DNA of 64,000 bases from Armillaria gallica (Eukaryota > Basidiomycota > Agaricomycetes > Agaricales > Physalacriaceae). Position 1 is the first letter of the stretch; each line of letters opens with the position of its first letter. The notes under the pieces were generated by a model that was not told the origin of the DNA, searched no databases, and was given only the letters and a program-made list of their open reading frames with translations. The DNA lies in assembly GCA_037576215.1 (NCBI GenBank), contig JBANDB010000006.1, positions 5,766,001-5,830,000 on the forward strand. The letters are read 5' to 3'. Below, in pieces: positions 10,046-21,330 of this stretch. The position numbers and the translations under genes were made by a program.

Positions 10046-11095
10046 ATGAGCTTGCTGCAATCCGATTCTCCCAATGGAGTTTGGCAAAACACCCCTCTGG
10101 GTGATCCCGACGAAGACCAGCGAGTAGCAAGAACTGTTGGATGTGCAACTGCCTCAACCAAAGCAGCTGAATGGGGGGAAGCCACTAGTGCCCAGGCGGT
10201 AGAAAGGGGGCATCCAGTACAGATCAAGGAGATTCCCGATGATGAAGACGACACTAGCTTCTGAATGAGCCGGAAAGCTAATCAAAACCCTCCGCCAGCT
10301 CTCGAGAAGACCCAGTCAACGGTAGTCGAATCATCAGATTCCGGTGCAAAGACTGAGAAGGTCCCACGCCCATGGCTTAAACCATTCAGAGCAGAATGGA
10401 CATTATGCGGCGTCAAGGAGGCGAGAACAGAGTCAGAAGCGAAGGTGATCCTGAAGAATTGGGTTCATAAGGCGCGGGATGGAGAGGTGGATGACGAGAT
10501 GATTAAGGGTCTGCGGGAGGCTACAAACATCAATGCACTAGAAAGGATGTATGAACTCCAACAACTCAGGTGTTACATCTGCCGACTGCAAGGAGGCGAT
10601 AGAGCCCTGACCACCAACATTTGAATTGGGGTACCAGGGAAGTATGCTCGCATCACTTCCTCCGCCTTAGTCAACAGTGGCTGCACTAGTAGCGTCATCA
10701 ACCAAGCCTTTGTTGAAAAACATAATATCCCCACCCATGCGACTGCGGCGCCCATCACTGTTTATAATGCGGACGGATCAAAAAACAGTTTGGGACAGAT
10801 TACAGCCTTCGCAGAATTACACATCACCATCGGAGATCACAATGAGCACATCGACCTGGCGATCACCGATTTAAAAGACTGTGATGTCTTCCTCAGGCAT
10901 GATTGGCTAGTAAGGCACAATCCGCTAATCAATTGGCAGACAGGGAAAATGACCTTTGCCCGATGCCAGTGTCACCATACTCCAATCCCATTGCCAGATG
11001 CAGACCTGTATGACAAATGGGACGAGGAGCTTGAAGAAGGCGACACTATCCTAGCCATAAGCTTTGAGAAAGCTATCCATATCAGAGTGATGCGG
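10046..11095 (+). pseudogene. Element 2 linker and retropepsin (active-site Asp lost)
   Basis: The linker ends in an acidic DDEDDTSF segment, also present in element 3 as DDEDITSF. It continues, through stops, into the protease. The active site reads LVNSGCTSS, while element 3 has LVDSGCTSS. The Asp-to-Asn change corresponds to a CG-to-CA change in the GTCGAC context, again CpG decay. Later segments PITVYNADGS and LRHDWLVRHNP match the other copies. LTR-X copy B interrupts the frame at 11096. Confidence 0.82.
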
Positions 11096-12784
11096 TGATG
11101 AGCCTCCAGGCTCTGTACACTCAGAATTCGCGGATTTTGCCTGCTAATTAACACTATTGTCCCTTCAACAGCCTTTCAGCAAACCAAGGATTGCACGCAC
11201 ATTGATACCACTTTCATCCTACGGCAACCACTCCTTACGCACTTTGTTATCCATCCCATCTTGCCATGCATCATAATTGCCGTACTTCATCACAGCAAGG
11301 CACCTTCGATTGACAATCATCCCAATACAGAATTGACGCATCACTCAGAAGCACCTAGTTGATGCGCTCATTGATCACTTAATGAAAATGATGTGATTGA
11401 CGTGAGTACCCTCCCAGCTACGACAATAGCAGCTACGGCAACTACGGACCGTGTTTACTAAGGCTGTTACTTCGCCAAGGCTTCAAAAAAACGTTACCCC
11501 ACGTGTACTCCTCAGCACAACGACTATCGCTCAAGTAATCCGCAGCTAAACAGCACCTAACGATCCGTGCATCGCTCAGTGACCCCATACGGTTCGCATC
11601 CATATGCGGCAACATTGACAAGTTGCTGTTACTTTAGAAGACGAAGTACCATATGTTACCTACGATTTTTACAAAGCCAAGGCCTTATGGCCTTACTAAG
11701 TCTCACATATCTACTCTATTTATAAATTCATACTTGTAGTATAAAAACTAGTTAGAAAACGTAGTTATGGAGCAGTTCATCTCCAGTTGACCCCAGACTA
11801 CGTCAATTATCATCATGCTCTAGTCTATCGCCAGTAAACAACGTTTATTCACTGTTCTATGGCAATATACTGTTTGCACCAGCATATTCTTGATCGCACG
11901 TCGACTCTTGAGCTCACCAGAGTTATCTCACAGTGTTAACTGTGAAGAGTCCTTTGCTACACGCTCTTCGCTCTTAACACTATTGGTACACGCTCATACT
12001 GTGCCAATATGTGATCGCTGCGCCATACCTTGCCCACGTTATCTTTTATAGGCCGTCATCGTTTCACTTTTGCACCATTGGAGTTTTTACAGTTTCACTT
12101 TCGCCATCGTTATCATCGCCCACTTGGGTAGTCTCAGAGCAGACTTAGGATCAGTTCAGCAAGTTTTTGTATAGTATCAGTCCCTCAAGTGGACTTGAAG
12201 GTTAGTTTTGACATAGGATAGGATCGTTTCAGTACCAGACCAGTTTCGACATCGACTCAGCACCCTCACATTGTATAGGACCAGTATTGCCACCAGTTTT
12301 CGTAGTTCCATGTTTTCTCTTGCCAGTCCACCCTCAGCACCTCGTTCCATGTTTATTTCGCCACTCGCAGTCCCCACGCTGTTTTCTCATTGCCTCGCTC
12401 ACCCATAGCCTATTGCCGACTGTTTAGTCTATTCTCTATCGTTCACCCTGCTCCGATTACCGTTGAGCGACATTTTCTAGTCTTGCAGCACATTTTCTCA
12501 TATGGATTCGTGGTATTCACGTCATACCCGTTTTCGTTCCCTCTCATTTCGAGAGATCCCTACTGGCTTGAAGCCATAGTATTTAGTACTCAACTACCAA
12601 GCAGTACTACTTCGCAGACTTAAAGTCGCAGTATATTCTTGCGTATAGAGGAATTGTTCTACTGCACGGAGGTGCCCCGAACCACTCGCACACATGATCG
12701 CCTTGATTGCCATGCTACTACGTTAATTAACCAAGCTCATTCCGAGTTGGTGTTGCCGTTGCCACAGAAGTCTTAGGCCCATCA
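11096..12784 (+). mobile_element. LTR-X copy B, complete solo insertion with GCGG duplication
   Basis: This 1689-bp non-coding insertion begins TGATGAGCCT and ends AGGCCCATCA (9 of 10 positions inverse-complementary). It is flanked by GCGG at 11092-11095 and 12785-12788. Removing the insert and one GCGG restores a continuous reading frame of element 2 that aligns with element 3 (the ANDLAA segment). TG...CA termini and a 4-bp duplication fit a solo LTR of an unidentified LTR retrotransposon. A TIR-type DNA element is the alternative. A perfect hairpin GAGCCTCCAGGCTC overlaps the terminus. Confidence 0.78.
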
Positions 12785-12788
12785 GCGG

Positions 12789-14125
12789 CATGTAGCCAAC
12801 GATCTAGCAGCCAAGGCAAACACAGAAAAGAAAACCAAGACATTCAAAGAAATAGTCCCCGAATGGTGCAGAGACTTCAAAGACTTATTCAATAAAGAAA
12901 GCTTTGATGAACTCCCTGAACCAAAACCAGGGAACCATGCCATCGAACTCATTCCCAATGCCAACGCCAATCTCGACTGCAAGGTCTACCCACTTAATCG
13001 AGAAGAGCAGGAGGAGTTGGACAAATCCCTAGATGAAAACCTAGCCAGTGGAAGGATACGACTCTCCAAATTGCCCATGGTGTCTCCATTCTTCTTCATC
13101 AAGAAGAAGGATGGGAAATTAAGGCCCGTCCAAGATTATCGGAAGCTTAACAAGATGACGACTAAAAACTGTACCCACTTCCCTTAATTTCAGAACTCAT
13201 GGACAAGCTACACAGCGCCAAGTACTTTTCTAAACTGGACGTTTGGTGGGGATACAATAACATTCATATCAAGATGGGGGACGAGTGGAAGGCGGCCTTC
13301 AGAACCAACCGTGGCCTGTACAAGCCAACGGTAATGTTCTTTGGGCTCACCAATTCCCCCGCCACTTTTCAGTGGATGATGAACGATATTTTCAAAGACC
13401 TCATCGTGTCCGGAAAAGTCACCATCTATCTCGACGATATCCTCATTATGTCCAAAACAAAGGAGAAGCATCGTCAAATCATGTGAGAAGTACTGGCGAC
13501 CTTACAGAAGCACAAGCTGTTCCTTAAGGCTGAAAAATGCGAGTTCGAGGTATTGGAAATGGAATACCTGGGCATCATTATTAGTGAAGGCAGTATCTGC
13601 ATGGATCCGGTCAAAATAAAAGGCATTCTTGATTGGCCGACACTGATCAAAAAGAAAGAACTCCAGTCTTTCTTAGGGTTCACCAACTTCTACCAACACT
13701 TTATAAAGAACTACAGCAAAATTGTAAAGCCAATGACTTAGCTAACAGGTAATGACACATGGAAATGGGGCAAGGCTCAGCAAGAGGCTTTCAAACAGTT
13801 GAAGAAGCAGTTAGCTGAGGATGTCGTGCTCGCCATACCAACAAACGAAGGGAAGTTCAGGGTGGAGGCAGATGCAAGTGAAGGAGCCATTGGCGTGGTT
13901 CTATCTCAGGAGCAGGACAGCAAGTGGAGACCTGTCTCATTCTTGTCCAAATCCCTCTCAGTTACTGAACATAACTATGAGATTTACGACAAGGAACTCC
14001 TTGCGATTATGCTTGCACTCGAAGAGTGGAGGCACTATCTGATGGGTGCATACCAAGACTTCGAGATTTGGATGGATCATCAGAACCTCCAGTATTTCCG
14101 AAAGCCTCAGAAGGTAAACCGATGA
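12789..14125 (+). pseudogene. Element 2 reverse transcriptase and RNase H
   Basis: After the insertion the polyprotein resumes (CRDFKDLFNKESFDELPE). The RT shows [24 protein letters not shown] and the YLDD box in [11 protein letters not shown] at about 13420-13450. RNase H has EADASEGAIGVVLSQ and IYDKELLAIMLALEEW. A frame break lies near 13165-13190, a TGA at about 13484 and a TAG at about 13740. The TGA and TAG fit C-to-T changes of CGA and CAG when compared with element 3. Confidence 0.88.
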
Positions 14126-14146
14126 CAAGCTCGATGGATTACCGAG

Positions 14147-15308
14147 TTGGCGGAATATCATTTCACCCTTCACCATAAAGCCGGGACCACTAACAAGAAG
14201 GCCAACCTTCTCTCTCGCAGAGCAGACCACGATCAAGGGCAAGACAACAATGACCAGGTCATAGTCCTATCTCCTGAACATTTCAGGGCCATGATAATGC
14301 CCACCATCGAAGAGACCCATCGAAGCATACAGACCGCTACCAGAAATGTCCACCTTTGGGACAATACTGTCGCCGGTTCCATTAACCACGATCAGGGCAT
14401 GAAGATGAGGGATGGACTCATCTGGTATGATGGCAGGATCTATGTTCCCCGGGACCACGCGCTTCAAGGAAAAATCATTGCTCGATCCCATGATCATGTC
14501 ACCGCCAGACACCCAGGCATCGAAAAGACCAAGGAACTTGTGCTACGAGAGTTCTGGTGGCCAAAAATGAAGAAGGTCATTGAAGCCTACATAAGAGCCT
14601 GCGAAACTTGTCAGCAGACAAAGAGCAGCACTCAAGCGAAGCCGGCACCCCTCCATCCCAATGAAATACCCTCCCACCCATGGACACACATCTCAGTCGA
14701 CATGGTAATGGGATTACCCAAGAGCAACGGCTATGACGCTATCCTCATAATCGTCGACTGTTTCTCAAAGGAAATTATCCCCATCGCATGCTTCACTGAA
14801 CTATCATCGGAAGGATGGGCAAAGATCCTATGCAACGAGGTGTATGCTAAGCATGGAATGCCCCAAGTCATCATTTCAGACAGAGGAACCATATTCATGT
14901 CCGAATTCATGAAAGATCTCTATGATCTCCTTCAAATTAAAGGCAATGCCTCGACCACCTATCATCCTCAGACTGACAGACAAACCAAAAGGGTCAACCA
15001 AGAAATTGAGAAGTACCTTCGAATGTTCGTCAATCATCTCCAGACCGACTGGGCGGAATAGCTTTCCCTCACTGCATTCACTCACAATAACCGCACTCCC
15101 ACTTCCAACACCTTCATCTCCAAGATGCAAGAGATTCACGTGACCACCAAAAAATCACTTGAAAAAGCTATGTTATAAATGAAAACCCAATACGACAAGA
15201 ACAAATGCCCAGCCATCAAGTATAAAGTAGGCGACAAAGTCTGGCTCAACACAACCAACCTCCATCTCCCCCAACCAAAGAAAAAACTTGACAACAAACG
15301 AACTGGTC
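14147..15308 (+). pseudogene. Element 2 integrase, N-terminal and core
   Basis: The zinc-binding HHCC region is seen as HDHVTARHPGIEKT then CETCQQTKS. The DDE core has VDMVMGLPKSNGYDAILIIVD, ISDRGTIF and the YHPQTDRQTKRVNQE stretch, so the three acidic positions can be placed (Asp, Asp, Glu). A TAG stop follows TDWAE at 15059. Roughly 35 codons after the core are deleted relative to element 3. The frame then continues to 15308, where element 3 is inserted. Confidence 0.87.
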
Positions 15309-15722
15309 TGTTACGATTTATTCCTTTCTTTACCTAAGTGCCTCTTATCTTATCTTATCTTCGGTGCTTACCTTATCTTATCTTTAGATTCGCGACTCCA
15401 CGGAGTCTTCATAAATCTTCACATCGTCACACTCCACTGACATGTATCATTCTCGGCTACCATGTATTTGGCTTATTCACTTTCTAACATGGTACCCTCA
15501 TCTTAGTACCCATTACAGACCCTCACTTTAGTATATAAGTAGTGTACTCAAAGCTGTATATTCCCTAGCTTTGAGCTAATGTTTATTCATACCGAAACAC
15601 ATTACTTCTCGCTAAGCACTATTCAAGTCAGCCTTGATTGCCAATCATCACAGGACTAGTTGGTGACTGTACGAACACGATACAGCCAACTATTTACCCT
15701 TGATTGGAGTTCGGGTCTTACA
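15309..15722 (+). repeat. 5' LTR of element 3
   Basis: The LTR begins TGTTACG and ends GGTCTTACA and is 414 bp long. It contains TTATC-type short repeats at 15345-15385 and a TATATAAG box at about 15532, a likely core promoter. By eye it differs from the 3' LTR at 22 positions, 18 of them at CpG-type sites (CG, TG or CA alternatives). Confidence 0.95.
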
Positions 15723-15765
15723 ATTAGCTCAAAGCTTTTTACTATCTTTCCCCTTGATGCACCCA

Positions 15766-16932
15766 TGGAAAACGACGATGCCCGTATCATAGCCATCTCA
15801 CTAGGAATACCAAGTGCCACCCTTCTTTCCATCACTCTCATTCTTGCAGTTAGATTTCGCTATAGACTGCTACAACGAGTAGAGACACCCCACGTCGCCC
15901 CCACAGTTGCTACCACTCCCACCAACGATTCCGATGGCATCCCACTCAAGCAGCAACCACCCTGAATCTTTGCACCCATACCACGGCAACTGATCCCAAT
16001 CCACGAGCTCGCTAGGTCAAGAGTTGACGAAATGGAGACGGACATTCCTGAGTTGACTTCTCCCGTCATCCTGGAGGGAAGGACTTTTACCCCTCCCAGA
16101 AGGAATACACCTTCCCCCGTCTTCCCCATCGCCACCGTGCCTCCCTCTCCCCAGTATCTCCCGCACATCCCTCAAACTCCCTCACCCGGCATGTACGCCC
16201 GATTCGCTGCCCATGTCAGGGGATTCGACGTGGGCCGCAATGTTTGACCCATCGCCCCAGCCACCAATTATGACCCTTGGGCTGACAGGTACCCTACTCC
16301 ACCACCCACAGCTGGTATTGCTTCCAAGGAGTTCTGGGATAACATCGACATCCCCTACAGTGCCTACTTCCCTTCAGGCAACGGATCGCCTGACCACCGC
16401 ACACCTCCCCTGAGAGGATACGGAACCCTTACAACGTGGAACCAGCCTGTACAGAATCAGGAGCTTGCACTCGAGTCTGTACCGGACATCGAGGAACCCA
16501 TCACCAGCACGTCTACCCACCCCTACCCCGCAAGGCGTAGTGGTTGGCGAGACGTCAGATCTCCGCACCGTCCCTCTTGAGCAAGTACTTGGGAGCGACT
16601 TGCCCAGCGACTCCGAGAGCAGCCACAGCCTGAAGGCCCGAGCCACAGAGTTTGGCCAAGCGAGTCAAGCAACTCAAACACTGCAGTTGAGCCACCCCAT
16701 CCCCCTACCCCTTTCCCCTTGACCACGCTCGATGGAATTCCCCAGTCATCCCCCAAGCCAACGTGCAAGCACACGCCCACCCCCAGTCATGATGACGCTA
16801 ACTGATGCCATCAATTTTTATAATGAAACAGATGATGACCCCACAATTCCCATCTCCGCTCTATTAAGGCAAGCAGACTATCAGAATATATATAATTACT
16901 TCGCCTACGAATTACCTTTTTCTCCGGTTTGA
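15766..16932 (+). pseudogene. Element 3 leader / N-terminal gag region, decayed
   Basis: From an ATG at 15766 a frame opens with a hydrophobic stretch (IPSATLLSITLILAVRF), possibly a membrane segment. It continues as a Pro/Thr/Ser-rich region. In-frame TGA codons at about 15963 and 16245 and further frame breaks interrupt it. The last piece (ending TGA at 16930-16932) is in the same frame as the gag block that follows, so the TGA probably replaced CGA. It may be an N-terminal gag extension. Confidence 0.5.
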
Positions 16933-16962
16933 GGAAACTCTCAAGCCGGAAATGATTATTTT

Positions 16963-18285
16963 ATGAAGAAACAGAGAGGTCTCCCAGCAGATGAGATCTT
17001 ACAGTATGAGGCAGAGCGAAACGCTCGCCTCCTATGGAATGAAATACATCCGGATGCCATAATTGAGGAATTTCCCCCTTATGAAGAAGCCGCACAGGAA
17101 ATCGAGATCCAGGAACCAATGCCAGATGAACCACCGGTACCACCTCCTTGGGTCTCAACAGGTACCTTCTCCTACATCAGGAGACAGGGACCACCAGGAA
17201 CGTACCAATGCAGGTACCTACCATTTGCCGGTGGTGGCCACGGGGCACCCATCCAACCAGGCGGCGGTGGTGGACAACCTGCACAGCCACAACCTCCTGC
17301 CGCACCACAAAGGGTAGTACTCTCATGCTTTCCGGCGCCTCCATCACTACCGGATCCACCAGTACCCTGGCAGCTAGTCGACGGAGCTGTTGCCCCCTAC
17401 GATGACTTCAAACCAAAGATCTTAAAAGAAGTCGACGATTTCAAAGGGGATTCTAGCGACATCACCCGCTTCTTCCTAAAGTGCAAACTGCACTTTGACA
17501 TGTTCAATCGACACTTCCGACACCACCCTCATAAGGTCGTCTTTTGTGTCTCTCGACTCACAGAAGACGCTGAAAAGTGGTGGCAGTTGTGCGCACAGAT
17601 CATAGGAAAGATGCAGGATGGGGAGCAGCAGTATCTGACTTACGAAGATTTCAAGTCGGAACTCAACAAGAGATTCTGGAAGGATGCCGACATGCAATTA
17701 AAGTACACACAGTGGGAGAAGCTTAGACAAGCGGAGCACAAGGACGGCGACAAATTCTTCCAACTCTTCGAAGAACTAGCCTACCACACTGAAGTATGCA
17801 ACAATGACCAAGTGATGCTCCATCAGATCAAAAAGGCCGCCCACCAGACGAGTAAAAATACTATATACTCGGCTGATGGAGAAGTGCCGACTGACTACGA
17901 AGGCTGGAAGGCTCATCTACTCCAGATCGACTACAACTGGCACCTCAAGCAGGCAGAAGGAATGACAGTGACACCATCCAGACCACAGACACAGAAGACG
18001 ACCACACCCACTAGGGGTGGTCAAACAGCAGCTCTGGTACCGTCAATGACAATGGCTACAGGAACAACTTATGAAGGATGTGGCATGCCGATGGATGTCA
18101 ATGCAGCCAGGGCAGCATCAGTATGCTTCAGATGTGGCAAAAAGGGCCACTTCAAGCGCGACTGCCCTAATGCGCCAAAAACCCAGAAAGAAGCATTACA
18201 ATGCTTCAACACTTATTGGGACCACCACCCAACTACGGAAAACCTCTCAACAATTGAGGAGGTAAAAGAGAGTGCCGAGAAGTAA
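16963..18285 (+). CDS. Element 3 gag (capsid, CCHC zinc knuckle)
   Basis: This 440-codon intact frame has an acidic/Pro-rich N-terminus with a Gly-rich stretch (residues ~85-105). A retrotransposon gag capsid domain follows (about residues 150-330; FFLKCKLHFDMFNRHF, then RLTEDAEKWWQL). A single zinc knuckle, CFRCGKKGHFKRDC, lies near residue 390. The product would assemble the particle and bind element RNA. It is in the same frame as the preceding piece across a TGA, so the true start is upstream or at the Met at 16963. The pol frame is -1 relative to it. Confidence 0.88.
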   Translation: MKKQRGLPADEILQYEAERNARLLWNEIHPDAIIEEFPPYEEAAQEIEIQEPMPDEPPVPPPWVSTGTFSYIRRQGPPGTYQCRYLPFAGGGHGAPIQPGGGGGQPAQPQPPAAPQRVVLSCFPAPPSLPDPPVPWQLVDGAVAPYDDFKPKILKEVDDFKGDSSDITRFFLKCKLHFDMFNRHFRHHPHKVVFCVSRLTEDAEKWWQLCAQIIGKMQDGEQQYLTYEDFKSELNKRFWKDADMQLKYTQWEKLRQAEHKDGDKFFQLFEELAYHTEVCNNDQVMLHQIKKAAHQTSKNTIYSADGEVPTDYEGWKAHLLQIDYNWHLKQAEGMTVTPSRPQTQKTTTPTRGGQTAALVPSMTMATGTTYEGCGMPMDVNAARAASVCFRCGKKGHFKRDCPNAPKTQKEALQCFNTYWDHHPTTENLSTIEEVKESAEK

Positions 18286-18326
18286 ATGATTCAACTTACT
18301 CGGCCAAGGACTTAGTTTCGGCTGGT

Positions 18327-19397
18327 GTGCCTATCGTGCCTCATAAATGTACTTATATACTGCCTGTAGTAACCACCGCGCATTCGAATATACCCGCGAC
18401 TTCACAATCAGACCAGAAACTAAGCAAGAATCAAATCCCAGTACCAGACATCGTGGTAGTAAAGCTACCGATGACTAAACGTTCAGCAAGTAACCCATTA
18501 CGGGTGAAAGCATCGAATGACAAGTCACCTACCATAGTGACACCCATCATAACGGTTAGACCGGATGGGGCAGGAGAACAAGCGCATAGTGCCCCCCCTG
18601 ACAAAGCAGCTCTACAGAGTCCCAGCCTTGCTGGGAGTTTCAAGGGAATATCTTTGGCGAAACCTCCTCTGGTAAAAGAGAACACCGTACGGCTACCAAA
18701 GTCTAAATCCCTTATACACCAAGGGGCTTTGGCGACAGCCAAGGATGCCAGGAAGATCAAGGACGAACCGGAGTCAAGTAAGGGCCCCTGACTAGTTGCC
18801 AATGCCTGTCGTGACAATGGGCGACTCGACGAAGGGGGAATGCCAAATGAAACGAGGGACCCGTCCATCACAGTGACAGGCTCGAAGGAAACAGGTGAAG
18901 GCGACCGTCACTCAACGGTGTCAGCCCAACCTACTGTCTCTTCACGAGATGAGACCTTTGCAGAACGCACCTCCTGTTCCATGACCAACCAGAAAGCTGC
19001 AGGACAGGAAGCTGCTAGCACCCAGGCAGTGAAAAGGGGGCATCAGGTAGCTTTTCTTGAAGAAGTACCTGACGATGAGGACATTACAAGTTTCATGATA
19101 AACAAGAACACTAAATTAATACCCCCTATAGAAACTGCGGTGACCTCACCAACGGTAGTCGAGCCCTCACGGGTCGACGCGAAGGTTAAAGAGGCCCTGC
19201 AACTCTCATGCACCTATACCAGTGGAGAGACCTATAATGAATGGCTTAAACCATTCGGAGCTGAGTGGACTCTACACGGAGTAGTAGAAGCACATATGGA
19301 GTCAGAGGCCAAGGCAATCCTAAAGAATTGGGTTCACAAAGCACGCATGGAGGAAGTAATCAACTCAATGATCGAAGCAATGAGGGGGATGGAGTGA
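18327..19397 (+). pseudogene. Element 3 long gag-protease linker
   Basis: Roughly 360 codons lie between gag and retropepsin in the pol frame, interrupted by TGA at 18789-18791. There is no recognisable domain. The sequence is Ser/Thr/Lys/Pro-rich and then acidic, with a DDEDITSF segment at about 19070-19100 conserved in element 2. Its C-terminal part (about 19225-19360, KPFGAEWTLHG and LKNWVHKAR) is conserved in all three elements, which suggests a real domain specific to this element family. Function is unknown. Confidence 0.6.
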
Positions 19398-20231
19398 ATC
19401 GATACACTTTGGTGGCTTGAAGAACTATGACAGCCAAAACAGTATATCAGCGCACTAAGCGGGAAAGGGAAGGACCTAGTTATCCCTGTCGAAATCGGAA
19501 CACCAGGAACCATTCCCAAAATCTCCACAGCTGCATTGGTAGACAGCGGATGTACCAGTAGCGCCATCAACCAAAAGTTTGTCGAACAGTACAACATCCT
19601 GACTTGAGCAACTGCCGCACCAATCCCAGTCTATAATGCTGACAGAACCAAGAACCAAGGAGGATCAATTACCAAATATGCTGAGATCACTCTCAAAATC
19701 AGAGATCATTCAGAATGAATAGATCTAGCTGTAACAGATCTCGGTGATAAACAGATCTTCCTCGGTCATGATTGGTTAGCCCAGCATAATCCAATCATCA
19801 ATTGGAAAACAGGAGGATTAACGTTTGCACAGTGCAAATGTCACAAGAACCCATTCGTGCTACGCGATGCAGACCCCAATGACAAGTGGGACGAAGAGCT
19901 GGAAGAGGGAGATACCATTCTCGCAATAGATTTCATGCAGGCCATCCTCATACACGCTCATCACGCCAATGACTTAGCTGCCACAGCCAATGCAGACAAG
20001 GATACCAAGATGTTCGAAGAGATGGTCCCAGAGTGGTGTCGGGATTTCAGTGACCTATTCAATAAAGATAGTTTCGACAAACTCCCCAAGCCAAAGACGC
20101 GGGACCATGCCATTGAACTCACTCCAAACGCAAGCGCCAATCTCGATTGCAAGGTCTATCCTCTTAATCGAAACGAACAGGTGGAGCTCTACAAGTTCTT
20201 AGACGAGAACCTTTCAAGCGGGTGGATATGA
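19398..20231 (+). pseudogene. Element 3 retropepsin and RT linker
   Basis: The protease has the active site LVDSGCTSSAIN with catalytic Asp retained, then PVYNAD and FLGHDWLAQHNP. After the acidic segment DKWDEELEEGDTILA comes the RT approach DLFNKDSFDKLPKP. In-frame TGA codons occur at about 19428, 19605, 19716 and 20229. All can be explained as CGA-to-TGA. Otherwise the frame is unbroken, so the protein was functional before point decay. Confidence 0.87.
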
Positions 20232-21330
20232 CCCTCCAAGTCGCCTATGGCTTCACCTTTCTTCTTTGTTAAGAAAAAGGATGGCAAGCTGTGACCAGTA
20301 CAAGATTATCGTAAGCTCAACAAGATGACAATCAAGAATCGATACCTGCTTCCACTCATCTCGGAGCTGATGGATAAACTACGAGGTGCCAAGTACTTTT
20401 CCAAACTCAACATTCGATGGGGATACAATAACGTTCACATTAAAAGCGGCGACAAGTGGAAGGCAGCATTCAGAACTAATTGAGGGTTGTTCGAACCCAC
20501 GGTTATGTTCTTCGGGCTCACCAACTCACCCACCACCTTCCAGTGGATGATGAATGACATCTTTAAAAATCTCATTGCATCAGGAGCCATCACCATCTAT
20601 CTCGATGATATCCTAATCATGTCCAAAACCAAAGAGGAGCATTGTCGCATCACGCACGAGGTTCTAAGACTCCTCCAAAAGAACAAGCTATTCCTTAAAG
20701 CAGAGAAATACGAGTTCGAAACCTTGGAAACAGAGTACCTCAGAGTCATCATCAGTGAAGGGAGCATCTGGATGGACCCAGTCAAGATCGCAGGAATAGC
20801 GGAATGGCCTGTGCCAGCCAAGAAAGTACAACTCCAGTCGTTCTTAGGCTTTACCAACTTCTACAGACATTTCATCAAAGGGTACAGCAAGGTCATCAAA
20901 CCTATGACCCAGCTGACAGGAAACAATCTGTGGAAATGGGGAAAAGCGCAACAGGACGTGTTTGAGGAGCTGAAGAAACTGCTGGCTGAAGAAGTGGTAC
21001 TGGCAATACCCACAGAGGAAGGCAAGTTCTGTGTAGAGGCAGATGCAAGCGAAGGAGCGATAGGCGCGGTACTGTCACAGGAACAGGATGGAAAATGGTG
21101 CCCAGTTGCATTTCTGTCCAAGTCCCTCACAGTTACAGAGCGCAATTATGAAATTTATGACAAAGAACTGCTGGCAATCATGCTAGCCCTAGACGAGTGG
21201 AGGCACTACCTAATGGGTGTGGCTCAGGACTTCAAGATATGGACAGATCATCAAAATCTGCAGTATTTCCAAAAGCCCCAAAAGCTCAACCGATGCCAAG
21301 CGTGTTGGGTAACTGAGCTTGCCAAATACC
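20232..21330 (+). pseudogene. Element 3 reverse transcriptase and RNase H
   Basis: RT segments [30 protein letters not shown] and the YLDD box ([11 protein letters not shown], about 20597-20630) are followed by the thumb and then RNase H (EADASEGAIGAVLSQ, NYEIYDKELLAIM, IWTDHQNLQYF). TGA codons at about 20292 and 20481 replace Arg positions in the conserved KLRPVQDY and FRTNRGL contexts, as shown by elements 1 and 2. No frameshift is seen. Confidence 0.9.

Noticed and set aside
11096..12784. LTR-X as a Helitron
   Set aside because: A hairpin lies at one end, but there is no TC start, no CTRR end, and a flanking duplication is present.
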